A stretch of DNA of 45,454 nt from Rhizobium rhizogenes NBRC 13257 (GTDB lineage: Bacteria > Pseudomonadota > Alphaproteobacteria > Rhizobiales > Rhizobiaceae). Below the pieces are notes generated by a model. The model was given only the letters and a program-made list of their open reading frames with translations. It searched no databases and had not been told where the DNA came from. Shown piece after piece: positions 17,082-24,782 of the stretch. Both the position numbers and the translations under genes were made by a program. The stretch covers positions 1 to 45,454 of the forward strand of contig NZ_BAYX01000030.1 of assembly GCF_000696095.1 (NCBI RefSeq), written 5' to 3'. Position 1 is the stretch's first letter, and the number at the start of each line of letters is the position of its first letter.

Positions 17082-17206
17082 ATTCGGGGCCGCACACTCC
17101 TCCTCCCAGTGCACTCCGATAGATTGACGACACTCCTCCTCCCAGTCGTCAATCACCACAAATGACGCCCACCGCATCCTCCTCCCGCGGTGGGCGTTAT
17201 TTTTTA
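17082..17206 (+). ncRNA. Trans-acting sRNA with three anti-Shine-Dalgarno loops (alpha-r14/NfeR1-like)
   Basis: Three consecutive hairpins each display the same pyrimidine loop. Hairpin 1: GCAC/GTGC (17092-17112) with loop ACTCCTCCTCCCA. Hairpin 2: GATTGACGAC/GTCGTCAATC (17122-17154), 10 perfect pairs, identical loop. Hairpin 3: CGCCCACCGC/GCGGTGGGCG (17166-17196) with loop ATCCTCCTCCC, followed by TTATTTTTT, so it is also the terminator. CUCCUCC is complementary to GGAGG ribosome-binding sites. This architecture and the roughly 120-nt length match, from memory, the alpha-r14 family, whose S. meliloti member NfeR1 represses many mRNAs and affects nodulation. The 5' end is approximate. Confidence 0.87.
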
Positions 17207-17273
17207 CCCCGATTAAATCGTTTAGCTCCCTGAAGATCATCAATTCTCGTCCGTGAGTCATTTTTCATCGTGA

Positions 17274-17492
17274 CGACGCAAGGCGAGCCGACGCGAGAGC
17301 CGCAAGGCGCGAAATTTTCGTCGACCCGCCCTCAGCGATCTTTTCGACACAATATGGCTCGAAAGAGTTCAAGGATCATGGCAGGACGCGGACAATATCC
17401 GGGCAATTGCCCGACAACTGGGCGTAAGTACTTATATTTGGCCGAATAAACGATCCGAGAGCCGCCGTCACGCCGCCGTGATATGCACATAA
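17274..17492 (+). other. Open frame without start codon, possible HTH gene remnant
   Basis: A 72-codon stretch between TGA (17271) and TAA (17490) has no ATG and no usable start. It encodes a basic N-terminal part and then DADNIRAIARQLGVSTY, which reads like a helix-turn-helix segment. I do not recognise the family. It may be a decayed regulator or transposase end, or chance. The rest of 17207-17664 holds only the promoter of the first DUF1127 gene. Confidence 0.25.
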
Positions 17493-17564
17493 AGCAGCCA
17501 TCATCTTAGGCAGAACGCCCTTGAGGATTGCACTTTATGCATAGGTGGCATGAAGCATTCGCGC

Positions 17565-17593
17565 TTTTAGTTTTCGCGCCGCAACAATATATT
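17565..17593 (+). promoter_or_regulatory. Possible promoter of first DUF1127 gene, with upstream motif
   Basis: TTTTAG (17565-17570), 17-base spacer, TATATT (17588-17593), giving a leader of about 65 bases. ATTGCACTTTATGCATAG (17527-17544) stands about 120 bases before the ATG and recurs, one base shorter, before the second DUF1127 gene. Confidence 0.4.
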
Positions 17594-17664
17594 TAAATCC
17601 ATTAGATCGAGGCCGGAACCATTCGCGGAACCGCCGATCTCCAAACCCTCGAAAGGGAATTACG

Positions 17665-17811
17665 ATGAACCTGACCCGCTCTTTCAACAACTGGCGCAAG
17701 TATCGTCAGACCGTTACCGAACTCGGCCGCATGAGCACCCGCGAACTGCACGACCTCGGCATCGACCGTTCTGACATCCATCGCGTAGCTCGCGAAGCCA
17801 CCGGCCGCTAA
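17665..17811 (+). CDS. DUF1127 small protein, copy 1 (48 residues)
   Basis: Begins MNLTRSFNNWRKYRQTVTEL and ends DIHRVAREATGR. Arg-rich, with the W-x-x-Y-R pattern, the TELGRMSTRELHDLGIDRSDI core and two predicted helices that define short DUF1127 proteins. AAGGG lies upstream of the ATG, and a strong terminator follows. Small DUF1127 proteins of Agrobacterium and Rhodobacter (CcaF1) have been linked to RNA turnover, sRNA maturation and phosphate/stress physiology. A role with the adjacent anti-SD sRNA is inferred from that. Confidence 0.92.
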   Translation: MNLTRSFNNWRKYRQTVTELGRMSTRELHDLGIDRSDIHRVAREATGR

Positions 17812-17848
17812 TCGCCGGACTGGCTTCGCCCAAAAGCGACAGCCTCAC

Positions 17849-17887
17849 AACGCCCGTTGCGGACAACCGCGACGGGCGTTCTTTTTT
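17849..17887 (+). terminator. Rho-independent terminator after DUF1127 copy 1
   Basis: AACGCCCGTTGCGG (17849-17862), loop ACAA, CCGCGACGGGCGTT (17867-17880): 14 pairs with one wobble, then CTTTTTT. Strong structure for a 48-codon gene. The remainder of 17888-18111 holds only the promoter region of copy 2. Confidence 0.92.
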
Positions 17888-17985
17888 GCGTTGTTCGCAG
17901 CCGCACAACGGCTAGATCGACCTCAGGCCATTCGCCACGCGCATGTCGGATAAAATTTAGGCGCTGATGGCTTTTTAGGCGTCAC

Positions 17986-18002
17986 ATTGCACAAATGCAT
18001 AG
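17986..18002 (+). promoter_or_regulatory. Shared upstream motif of the DUF1127 genes
   Basis: ATTGCACAAATGCATAG, containing TGCA-CAAA-TGCA. It matches ATTGCACTTTATGCATAG at 17527-17544 apart from the middle bases, and sits about 110 bases before its ATG versus 120 for copy 1. A TTGCACAAAATTC at 16973-16985 lies about 110 bases before the sRNA. Candidate regulator site. Confidence 0.4.
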
Positions 18003-18021
18003 CAGATGCTTTTTATTCGCA

Positions 18022-18049
18022 CTGCAAAATCGGCGCCCTTATGTATATA
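18022..18049 (+). promoter_or_regulatory. Possible promoter of second DUF1127 gene
   Basis: CTGCAA (18022-18027), 16-base spacer, TATATA (18044-18049), in an AT-rich patch (ATGTATATATGTAT) that stands out from its surroundings. Leader about 57 bases. Confidence 0.45.
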
Positions 18050-18111
18050 TGTATCTCAAGCGCTGAGGCGGCAATCGCGCCGCTCGCAACTGACTACTTG
18101 AGGACAAGATC

Positions 18112-18255
18112 ATGAACCCGATTCGCATTGCTAAGAACTGGATCAGCTACCGCCGCACTCTGAACGAACTCGGCAACCTTTCCAGCCAGACCCTGTCGGA
18201 CATCGGCGTTAGCCGTTACGAAATCCGCAACATCGCTTCCCGTTCTTTCCGTTAA
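18112..18255 (+). CDS. DUF1127 small protein, copy 2 (47 residues)
   Basis: MNPIRIAKNWISYRRTLNEL at the start, then GNLSSQTLSDIGVSRYEIRNIA and SRSFR at the end. Same W-x-x-Y-R and two-helix plan as copy 1, but only moderately similar, so this is an old paralogue rather than a recent duplicate. GAGGA lies eight bases before the ATG. Own promoter and own terminator, so it is transcribed independently of copy 1 300 bases upstream. Probably a small RNA- or protein-binding regulator by family analogy. Confidence 0.9.
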   Translation: MNPIRIAKNWISYRRTLNELGNLSSQTLSDIGVSRYEIRNIASRSFR

Positions 18256-18284
18256 TCGCAACGGACTGAACGGACTGCCTCAAG

Positions 18285-18308
18285 ACGGCGCCTTTCGGCG
18301 CCGTTTTT
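18285..18308 (+). terminator. Rho-independent terminator after DUF1127 copy 2
   Basis: ACGGCGCC (18285-18292), loop TTTC, GGCGCCGT (18297-18304), with the U-tract TTTTT ending at 18308. It isolates the gene from trmFO. Confidence 0.9.
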
Positions 18309-18368
18309 GATTCCGGGCCTTGCGTAAACCAATTGGATCATCGGCCTGCCCGTGATAATGACGCGCCC

Positions 18369-19820
18369 ATGACAAAGACCAGCTCCTTTTCTCCCATCCA
18401 TGTAATCGGCGGCGGCCTCGCCGGCTCCGAAGCCGCCTGGCAGATCGCCAGCGCCGGCGTACCGGTCATCCTGCATGAAATGCGCGGCGTGCGCGGCACC
18501 GAAGCGCACAAGACCGACGATCTCGCGGAACTCGTCTGCTCCAACTCCTTCCGCTCCGACGATGCGACCAGCAATGCGGTCGGAGTCATCCATGCGGAAA
18601 TGCGCCTGGCGGGTTCATTGATCATGGCCTATGCCGACAAGCACCAGGTTCCGGCCGGCGGCGCGTTGGCGGTGGACCGCGACGGATTTTCCGCAGCAGT
18701 CACGCAAGCGATCGACAGCCATCCGCTGATCACCGTGGTGCGCGAGGAGATAGAGGGCTTGCCGCCGCAAGAATGGGATCAGGCGATCATCGCAACCGGT
18801 CCGCTGACGGCACCTGGGCTCGCCAGCGCCATCCAGGCCGAAACCGGCGCGGATGCACTTGCCTTTTTTGACGCCATTGCGCCGATCGTCTATCGCGACA
18901 GCATCAACATGGACATTTGCTGGTATCAGTCCCGCTACGATAAGGTCGGGCCGGGCGGCACGGGCAAGGACTATATCAACTGCCCGATGGACCAAGCTCA
19001 ATACAATGCCTTCCTCGATGCATTGATCGCCGGCGATGCCGTCGGCTTCAAGGAGTGGGAAGGCACGCCCTATTTCGACGGCTGCTTGCCGATCGAGGTT
19101 ATGGCCGAGCGCGGACGCGAGACGCTACGCCACGGGCCGATGAAGCCGATGGGCCTGACCAACGCCCATAACCCGACCGTCAAGGCCTATGCGGTGGTGC
19201 AGCTGCGCCAGGACAATGCGCTCGGCACGCTCTACAACATGGTCGGCTTCCAGACGAAGCTGAAATATGGCGCACAGGCCGAGATCTTCCGGCTGATCCC
19301 GGGCCTTGAGAATGCCGAATTCGCGCGCCTCGGCGGCCTGCACCGCAACACCTATATCAATTCACCAACCCTGCTCGATCGCTCGCTAACACTGAAGTCC
19401 CGGCCGGGCCTGCGCTTCGCTGGCCAGATCACCGGCTGCGAGGGCTATGTCGAGAGCGCCAGCATCGGCCTGCTCGCCGGCCGTTTCGCTGCCGCCGAGC
19501 GCAAGGGCGAGTCACCGTCCGTGCCGCCAGCCACCACGGCGCTGGGATCGCTGCTCAGTCATATCACCGGCGGCCATATCGTGTCCGACGAAGAGCCCGG
19601 CAAGCGTTCCTTCCAGCCGATGAACATCAATTTCGGGCTGTTCCCGGAGCTGGAACCGGGTTCGATCGTCAAGCCGGAAGGCGTCAAGCGCTTCCGCGGC
19701 AAGGATAAGACGATCATGAAGCGGCAACTGATCGCCAAGCGGGCACTCGCAGATTGTGCCGCATGGCTGGGCGTTCAGGCGCCAGTCTTCCAGCCGCCTG
19801 TGGTCGCCGAGAGCGCGTGA
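18369..19820 (+). CDS. trmFO: Methylenetetrahydrofolate-tRNA (uracil-54-C5)-methyltransferase
   Basis: Makes ribothymidine at position 54 of the tRNA T-loop using methylene-THF and FADH2. 483 residues with FAD-binding IHVIGGGLAGSEAAWQIA at the N-terminus, then HEMRGVRGTEAHKTDDLAELVCSNSFRSD, a TrmFO signature, and CEGYVESASIGLLAG and HITGG further on. The ATG at 18369 (MTKTSSFSPI) was preferred to an in-frame start 12 codons upstream because homologues start here; the ribosome-binding site is poor either way. It is convergent with the gene ending at 19828. Confidence 0.95.
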   Translation: MTKTSSFSPIHVIGGGLAGSEAAWQIASAGVPVILHEMRGVRGTEAHKTDDLAELVCSNSFRSDDATSNAVGVIHAEMRLAGSLIMAYADKHQVPAGGALAVDRDGFSAAVTQAIDSHPLITVVREEIEGLPPQEWDQAIIATGPLTAPGLASAIQAETGADALAFFDAIAPIVYRDSINMDICWYQSRYDKVGPGGTGKDYINCPMDQAQYNAFLDALIAGDAVGFKEWEGTPYFDGCLPIEVMAERGRETLRHGPMKPMGLTNAHNPTVKAYAVVQLRQDNALGTLYNMVGFQTKLKYGAQAEIFRLIPGLENAEFARLGGLHRNTYINSPTLLDRSLTLKSRPGLRFAGQITGCEGYVESASIGLLAGRFAAAERKGESPSVPPATTALGSLLSHITGGHIVSDEEPGKRSFQPMNINFGLFPELEPGSIVKPEGVKRFRGKDKTIMKRQLIAKRALADCAAWLGVQAPVFQPPVVAESA

Positions 19821-19827
19821 GGTTTTC

Positions 19828-20289
19828 TCAAGCCTTTGCCGTCGGCATCAGTGTCGACGGGTTGAGATCTTCGCCAGCAACATAATTTCCAAGCAGCCAA
19901 AGCGACACTTCGGCGGCCTCCGCCGAGGTCGCGAATTCGAACGTGCCATTGTGATGCGGGGCGTCGAGGAAATCGATCGTCAAGCCACGGCCGCTTCCCG
20001 AATCCTTCGCGCGCGCCCTGCCCGGTTCTATCAGATGAACGCTGTAGTGATTGCGCAGGCTGCGCATGAAGCCGGCCTTGTCGTCATGCAGGCGCACGAA
20101 CACCGCCTGGCCATTCGCCGTCGTCTGCAATTGCCGGATCGCTTCCGTCGGAAAGGCGCGCCCGAATTCAAGAATGGCAAGACCGGTATCGTGCAAACCG
20201 TCTTCCTTATTCTGCGACGTCATGCGCGCTATAAAGAAGGCAAAGAAGACGACGATCGCAAAGAGTGTACACCAGACGATAATGCCCAT
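19828..20289 (-). CDS. Small membrane-anchored protein of unknown function
   Basis: 153 residues. A hydrophobic N-terminal helix (IIVWCTLFAIVVFFAFFIA, about 3-21) is followed by a soluble region with no motif I recognise. It could be a rhizobial-specific envelope protein. It lies 76 bases downstream of the NDUFAF6-like gene on the same strand and is probably the last gene of the yajC-secDF cluster. Its stop is seven bases from the trmFO stop. Confidence 0.75.
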   Translation of the reverse strand: MGIIVWCTLFAIVVFFAFFIARMTSQNKEDGLHDTGLAILEFGRAFPTEAIRQLQTTANGQAVFVRLHDDKAGFMRSLRNHYSVHLIEPGRARAKDSGSGRGLTIDFLDAPHHNGTFEFATSAEAAEVSLWLLGNYVAGEDLNPSTLMPTAKA

Positions 20290-20365
20290 GGCGGCTCCTC
20301 CAGGAATACGGGCGGCAGTTCGGCAATCTCCATAAACCTCGAGACTTGCGCGAACTTGGTCGATT

Positions 20366-21226
20366 TCAGATTTTCTTCGTCATGGCAGCAAGCGCCATAC
20401 GCATCTGCCGGCGCCACTGCGGCGGCTGGAAGGCTTGATCGAACACCCTGGCGCCCAGCTTTTGAGCGCGCTTCAGCACAGGCTCGGCCAGGACTACCGG
20501 CAGGAAGGCTGGAAATACCGCGGGCGAAATACTGCCGGTAGCCCTTGCCTTCGCCAGATGCTCGCGCCCAAGGCCGGCGAAAGCTTCGATGGCCGCCGAT
20601 ATCCGCAGCTTGTCCTCACCGGCGAGGAATGTGTCGCGATCGAGACCGGTCGCCGTCAGGATTTCCAGCGGCAGATAAAGCTGGCCGCGACGACGGTGCA
20701 GCGGCATAAGCAGCAACAGCCCGGCAATCGCCTGCGCCAGGCCGGCATGGCCGGCGGCATCGGCGGAACGACGGGCGTCTTCCGCCGACAACACCAGACT
20801 TGCAAGCTGGATCAGCGCCGAGGCGGTCTCGCCGGCATAGCCTTCCAGCGTGCCGCGCGTCTCCATCGGATCGTCGTAGAGGTCGAAAATGCGCGCATCG
20901 ATCATGTCGATCAGCGTCTGCGTTGGCAGGCGGTATTGGTCGATCGTTGTGAGCAGTTCAGCGGCGACCGGATTGGCCGCGCTCGATCCATGCGCCTGCC
21001 CTTCGAGCAGATCGCGCCAATATTGCATGCGTACCTCGCCCGGCAGCGGCTCGTGCACAAGATCGCGAATGCGCGCCAGCTCGGCGTTGAAGGCATAGAG
21101 CGCCGCAAGAGCGCCGCGTTTGTCCTCCGGTGCCAGAAGGCAGGCGAGATAGCGATCACGGTCGGTGTCGCGAAGCGTCGCCAGGCAAAGATCCTGGTTG
21201 CTACGGGGCGCAGCGTCTGTCGTCAT
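20366..21226 (-). CDS. Squalene/phytoene synthase-fold protein, NDUFAF6-like
   Basis: 286 residues of trans-isoprenyl synthase fold (LAALYAFNAELARIRD near the N-terminus, QYWRDLLEG). The two aspartate-rich metal motifs of true synthases are missing: RDLVHEPLPGE stands where DDxxD is expected, and GLAQAIAGLLLLMPLHRRRGQLYLP where the second DxxxD is expected. This loss is the mark of the NDUFAF6 group, a mitochondrial complex I assembly factor, so a non-enzymatic assembly role is likelier than terpenoid synthesis. An NDUFAF3-like gene lies 18 bases upstream. Confidence 0.82.
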   Translation of the reverse strand: MTTDAAPRSNQDLCLATLRDTDRDRYLACLLAPEDKRGALAALYAFNAELARIRDLVHEPLPGEVRMQYWRDLLEGQAHGSSAANPVAAELLTTIDQYRLPTQTLIDMIDARIFDLYDDPMETRGTLEGYAGETASALIQLASLVLSAEDARRSADAAGHAGLAQAIAGLLLLMPLHRRRGQLYLPLEILTATGLDRDTFLAGEDKLRISAAIEAFAGLGREHLAKARATGSISPAVFPAFLPVVLAEPVLKRAQKLGARVFDQAFQPPQWRRQMRMALAAMTKKI

Positions 21227-21244
21227 GCTTGGCCCGATCTTTCG

Positions 21245-21631
21245 TCAAACGGCAATCAGTGCCGCGGCCACAGCACGCGACTCGGACAGCATGATATTGA
21301 ATGTACGCACAGCAGCCCCCGTGCTCATCGGATCGGAGGAAATCTGCCTGGCGCGCAGCGCCGTCTTCAATTCCGCCGGCAGTGGGCGCAGCTCCGTGCC
21401 GGTGCCGACCAGAAGCACTTCGATCTGGGCGGCTTCGTCGAGCACCCTCTGGAAATGCGCTGAAGTCAGCGCATCCTCCATCGTCATGTCCCAACCATAG
21501 ATGCCGGAGGGCAGGCAAAGCAGCGAGCCGCGATGCGACATGTCAGCAAAGCGGAAACCGCCATTGCCGTAAGCGTCGATCGGCGCGCGGCCGGGAAAAT
21601 GCGCGCTTCGGATTTCTATACCTTTTGCCAC
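21245..21631 (-). CDS. Mth938-domain (DUF498) protein, NDUFAF3-like
   Basis: 128 residues from the GTG at 21631 (VAKGIEIRSAHFPGRAPIDAY). GGFRFADMSHRGSLLCLPSGIYGW, LLVGTGTELRPLP, DPMSTGAAVRTFNIMLSE and an alanine-rich C-terminus follow the Mth938-like fold. The closest eukaryotic counterpart is NDUFAF3, an assembly factor of respiratory complex I. A longer reading from 21694 runs inside secDF and is unlikely. It starts four bases after the secDF stop and is followed by the NDUFAF6-like gene, so all are probably on one transcript. Confidence 0.83.
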   Translation of the reverse strand: MAKGIEIRSAHFPGRAPIDAYGNGGFRFADMSHRGSLLCLPSGIYGWDMTMEDALTSAHFQRVLDEAAQIEVLLVGTGTELRPLPAELKTALRARQISSDPMSTGAAVRTFNIMLSESRAVAAALIAV

Positions 21632-21635
21632 TCTG

Positions 21636-24182
21636 TCACACCGCTGGTTTTTCTGATTGCATGTCGCTCCCTGCCTGGCCCTTGCTTTCGCCACCGGCCT
21701 GGAATTTATCCGGGCGCAGCTTGAAGACGATCAGGACCGGCGCCGCAATATAGATCGACGAGAAAGTGCCGACCGCGACGCCGAAGAGCAGAACGAAGGT
21801 GAAGGAGCGGATCACCTCGCCGCCGAATATATAGAGCGCGAGCAGCGCCAACAACGTCGTCGCGGATGTCAGAACCGTGCGCGACAATGTCTGATTGATC
21901 GAAGCGTCGATCAGGATCGGCAACGGCATCTGCGAATAACGCCTCAGATTCTCCCGCATACGGTCATAGACCACGACCGTGTCGTTCAGCGAATAGCCGA
22001 CGATGGTCAGGAGCGCCGCAATGCCGGTCATGTTGAATTCCATGCCGGTCAGCACGAAAAGGCCGAGCGTCAGGATCACGTCATGCAGCGTCGCGATGAT
22101 GGCGCCGACAGCAAACTGCCATTCGAACCGCAGCCAGATGTAAATGAGGATCGCAGCCAGCGCCGCCAGAACGGCGAGCGAAGCCGTCTTGGTGATTTCG
22201 CCGGAAACGGAGGGGCCGACCACTTCAACGCGGGAAAAATCATAGTCCTTGCTCAGTTCATCGCGAACGAGGGTCAGGGCGGATTGTTCGGCATTCTCGC
22301 CGCCCTCCTGCGCATGCACGCGGATCACGGCCCCTAGCCGGTCATCCAGCCGTTCGACCTGAACGTCACCCGGAATAGTCTCCTGCAAGCGCGCTTGAAT
22401 ATCGGCGGTGTCGGCAACGCCCTGCTTGGCGCGAACCTCGATGATCGATCCGCCAGTGAAATCGATGCCGAGATGCATGCCGACTGCTGCAAATGCAAGC
22501 AAGGTCGCCACTGATAATGCCGCCGAAACCGTGAATGTGTAACGGCGGATGCCCATGAAGCGGATATTGGCGCCATCGAAGATGCCGCTGCGAACCCCGG
22601 CCAGCAGCACGCGCGGTTTGCGATGCGAAATCCAGGCACTGACGAGCGATCGCGTGACGAAACAAGCAGTGAAGAAAGTGGTGAAGACGCCGACGATCAG
22701 CGTCGCGGCGAAGCCGCGCACTGCACCGCTGCTGACATAAAACAGGATGGCCGCGATGATGAGCACAGTGAAATTGGCATCGGCAACTGTGGATACCGCC
22801 CTGTTGAAACCGTGGCGCAGAGCGTCGACGAGAAGATGGGTCTTCTTTTCTTCCTCCCGGACGCGCTCATAGATCAACACATTGGCGTCAAGAGCCATAC
22901 CGATGATCAGCACGATTGCAGCGATGCCTGGCAACGTCAGCGTGATGCCGAATACTCCCATCAGCGCCAGAACCATGACGATGTTGATAATGAGCGCGAT
23001 CGTCGCGGCAACGCCGAGCAGTCCATAAAAGCCGATCATCAGTGCCGCGACGAAGATCGCTGCAATGACGCAGGCCATGACGCCGGAGCGCATCGTCTCG
23101 TTACCGAGACCGGGCTCGATGGTCCGTTCCTCGACAGTGGTCAGCGTCGCCGGCAGCGGCCCGGATTTCAGCATGACGGACAGATCCTGCGCGCCCTGGG
23201 CCGTGAAGTCGCCGGGAATATTGATCTCACCGGTGGTGATCGCGTTTTTTAACGACGCTGATGAAAGGACCTGACCGTCAAGCACGACGGCGATGACTTT
23301 GCCGAGATTGGCAGCCGTTGCTTGCGCAAAGCGGCCGGTCGCCTCCGGCGTCAGCTTGACTGTGACATTGCCGTCGTTGTTCTGAGTGTTCGACACCGCC
23401 GCGGCATCGGCAAAGTCGATATTCGAAAGAAGGGGCTGCTTTTGCAGAAGATAGCCGGCTGGCGGATCATCCTCGGAAAACAGCACTTCCGAACCGGCCG
23501 GCGGACGGCCATTCATGGCATCCTGTACCGGCATCGATGAATCGACCAGGCGGAAGCTGAGCTCGGCGGGCTGGTTCAGGAGGTTCTTCAGGCGCTGTGG
23601 ATCGCCAAGACCCGGCACCTGTATCACGATACGGTCGGCGCCCTGCCGGCGGATAAGCGGTTCGCCGACATCGAGTTGCACGATGCGATTGCTGATGACC
23701 TTGAGCGACCGGGTCACGGCGGCGGAGAGGCCGTCTTTGATACCGGCGTCGGTGATATCAATGCTAAGCGCACCATTGTCGCCCTGCGATAGGGTAGCTT
23801 CCGGCTTGCCGGAAGCCGCATCGGTAATCGGCTTCAAGGCATTGACGGCTGCCTGCACCTGGGCGGGATCGTTGATGCGCAACTGGATCTTCTGACCGGT
23901 GCCCGTCAAACCGGAATAGGGAATATTGACGGTACGCAGTCTGGCGCTGATGTCGCCGACGACAGTCTCCAAGCGGTTTCTGACGACATCGTCACGCTCG
24001 ATCTTGAGCATGATATGCGAGCCGCCCTTGAGATCGAGACCAAGCTCGACCTTTCGTTGCGCAAACCAGTTCGGGAAGGAAGCAAGCCGCTGCTCGTTAA
24101 GCAGATTGGGCACGGCAAAGAGAACGCTCAAGAGAACGGCGAACCAGATCAGGACGGTCTTCCACCAGGAGACGTGCAGCAT
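21636..24182 (-). CDS. secDF: Fused protein translocase subunits SecD-SecF
   Basis: 848 residues; SecD and SecF joined in one chain. SecD part: first membrane helix VLIWFAVLLSVLFAVPNLL, LGLDLKGGSHIML, large periplasmic domain, then the five-helix bundle (IALIINIVMVLALMGVFGITLTLPGIAAIVLIIGMALDANVLIYERVREE). SecF part from about 540: GIDFTGG, a second bundle with YSLNDTVVVYDRMREN, ending with SIYIAAPVLIVFKL. It uses the proton gradient to pull exported chains through SecYEG. It follows yajC by 169 bases and precedes the two complex I assembly-factor homologues. Confidence 0.97.
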   Translation of the reverse strand: MLHVSWWKTVLIWFAVLLSVLFAVPNLLNEQRLASFPNWFAQRKVELGLDLKGGSHIMLKIERDDVVRNRLETVVGDISARLRTVNIPYSGLTGTGQKIQLRINDPAQVQAAVNALKPITDAASGKPEATLSQGDNGALSIDITDAGIKDGLSAAVTRSLKVISNRIVQLDVGEPLIRRQGADRIVIQVPGLGDPQRLKNLLNQPAELSFRLVDSSMPVQDAMNGRPPAGSEVLFSEDDPPAGYLLQKQPLLSNIDFADAAAVSNTQNNDGNVTVKLTPEATGRFAQATAANLGKVIAVVLDGQVLSSASLKNAITTGEINIPGDFTAQGAQDLSVMLKSGPLPATLTTVEERTIEPGLGNETMRSGVMACVIAAIFVAALMIGFYGLLGVAATIALIINIVMVLALMGVFGITLTLPGIAAIVLIIGMALDANVLIYERVREEEKKTHLLVDALRHGFNRAVSTVADANFTVLIIAAILFYVSSGAVRGFAATLIVGVFTTFFTACFVTRSLVSAWISHRKPRVLLAGVRSGIFDGANIRFMGIRRYTFTVSAALSVATLLAFAAVGMHLGIDFTGGSIIEVRAKQGVADTADIQARLQETIPGDVQVERLDDRLGAVIRVHAQEGGENAEQSALTLVRDELSKDYDFSRVEVVGPSVSGEITKTASLAVLAALAAILIYIWLRFEWQFAVGAIIATLHDVILTLGLFVLTGMEFNMTGIAALLTIVGYSLNDTVVVYDRMRENLRRYSQMPLPILIDASINQTLSRTVLTSATTLLALLALYIFGGEVIRSFTFVLLFGVAVGTFSSIYIAAPVLIVFKLRPDKFQAGGESKGQAGSDMQSEKPAV

Positions 24183-24351
24183 CGCTCTCTCGAGTTTGGT
24201 CTTTTCTTACTGCGTCCCGCATGCGCCACGGCATGCAAAGGACGCAGTAACACTTTGAATTTGCGCACAATCCCGTCCGAAAGTCGATTCCGATTTTCGA
24301 AGCCATGCACAAGGAGGGCGAGCCTTGCCGGCTGGCCCTCTCATCAAGTTC

Positions 24352-24702
24352 TTATGCGGCGTCTGCCTTGACGGGCTCGCCCTTGACGCGCACTTCCGAA
24401 ATGGCGCTGCGGACGACGCGGATTTTCACGCCTTCAGCGATTTCCACTTCCAGCTCCTTGTCGTCGACAACCTTGGTGACCTTGCCGACGATGCCGCCGC
24501 CCGTGACGACCTGATCGCCGCGGCGAATGTTCTTCAGGATCTCGTCACGCTTCTTCGCCTGCGCGCGCTGCGGACGGATGAGGAGGAAATACCAAACGAC
24601 CATCAGCGGCACAAACAGGATGATCATTTCAAAGCCGGAACCGCCGAAGACGCTCGCGGCTGAATCTGTTGCGCTCTGCGCATATGCGTTGGTGACAAAC
24701 AT
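24352..24702 (-). CDS. yajC: Sec translocase accessory subunit YajC
   Basis: 116 residues from the ATG at 24702 (MFVTNAYAQ), with GGGAG seven bases upstream. One membrane helix (MIILFVPLMVVWYFLLI) is followed by RPQRAQAKKRDEILKN and the RRGDQVVTGGGIVGKV core that identifies the family. It works with SecDF at SecYEG. The promoter lies about 50 bases upstream. It is the first gene of the cluster with secDF. Confidence 0.96.
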   Translation of the reverse strand: MFVTNAYAQSATDSAASVFGGSGFEMIILFVPLMVVWYFLLIRPQRAQAKKRDEILKNIRRGDQVVTGGGIVGKVTKVVDDKELEVEIAEGVKIRVVRSAISEVRVKGEPVKADAA

Positions 24703-24754
24703 CAAAAACTCCCTTGAACTCCTTGCGGGAACGGGGCCCGCGTCAGGTTGCCGG

Positions 24755-24782
24755 AATATAGTTGCGATCATAGCGATTGCAA
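24755..24782 (-). promoter_or_regulatory. Probable promoter of the yajC-secDF cluster
   Basis: On the minus strand TTGCAA (24782-24777), 16-base spacer, TATATT (24760-24755), about 52 bases before the yajC start. Good hexamers for rhizobial sigma-70. Confidence 0.5.

Noticed and set aside
17092..17196. CRISPR-like array from the repeated CTCCTCC units
   Set aside because: Units are hairpin loops with different stems; there are no equal repeats or spacers and a terminator follows.
20366..21226. Functional phytoene or squalene synthase
   Set aside because: Both aspartate-rich catalytic motifs are absent and no other terpenoid gene is near.
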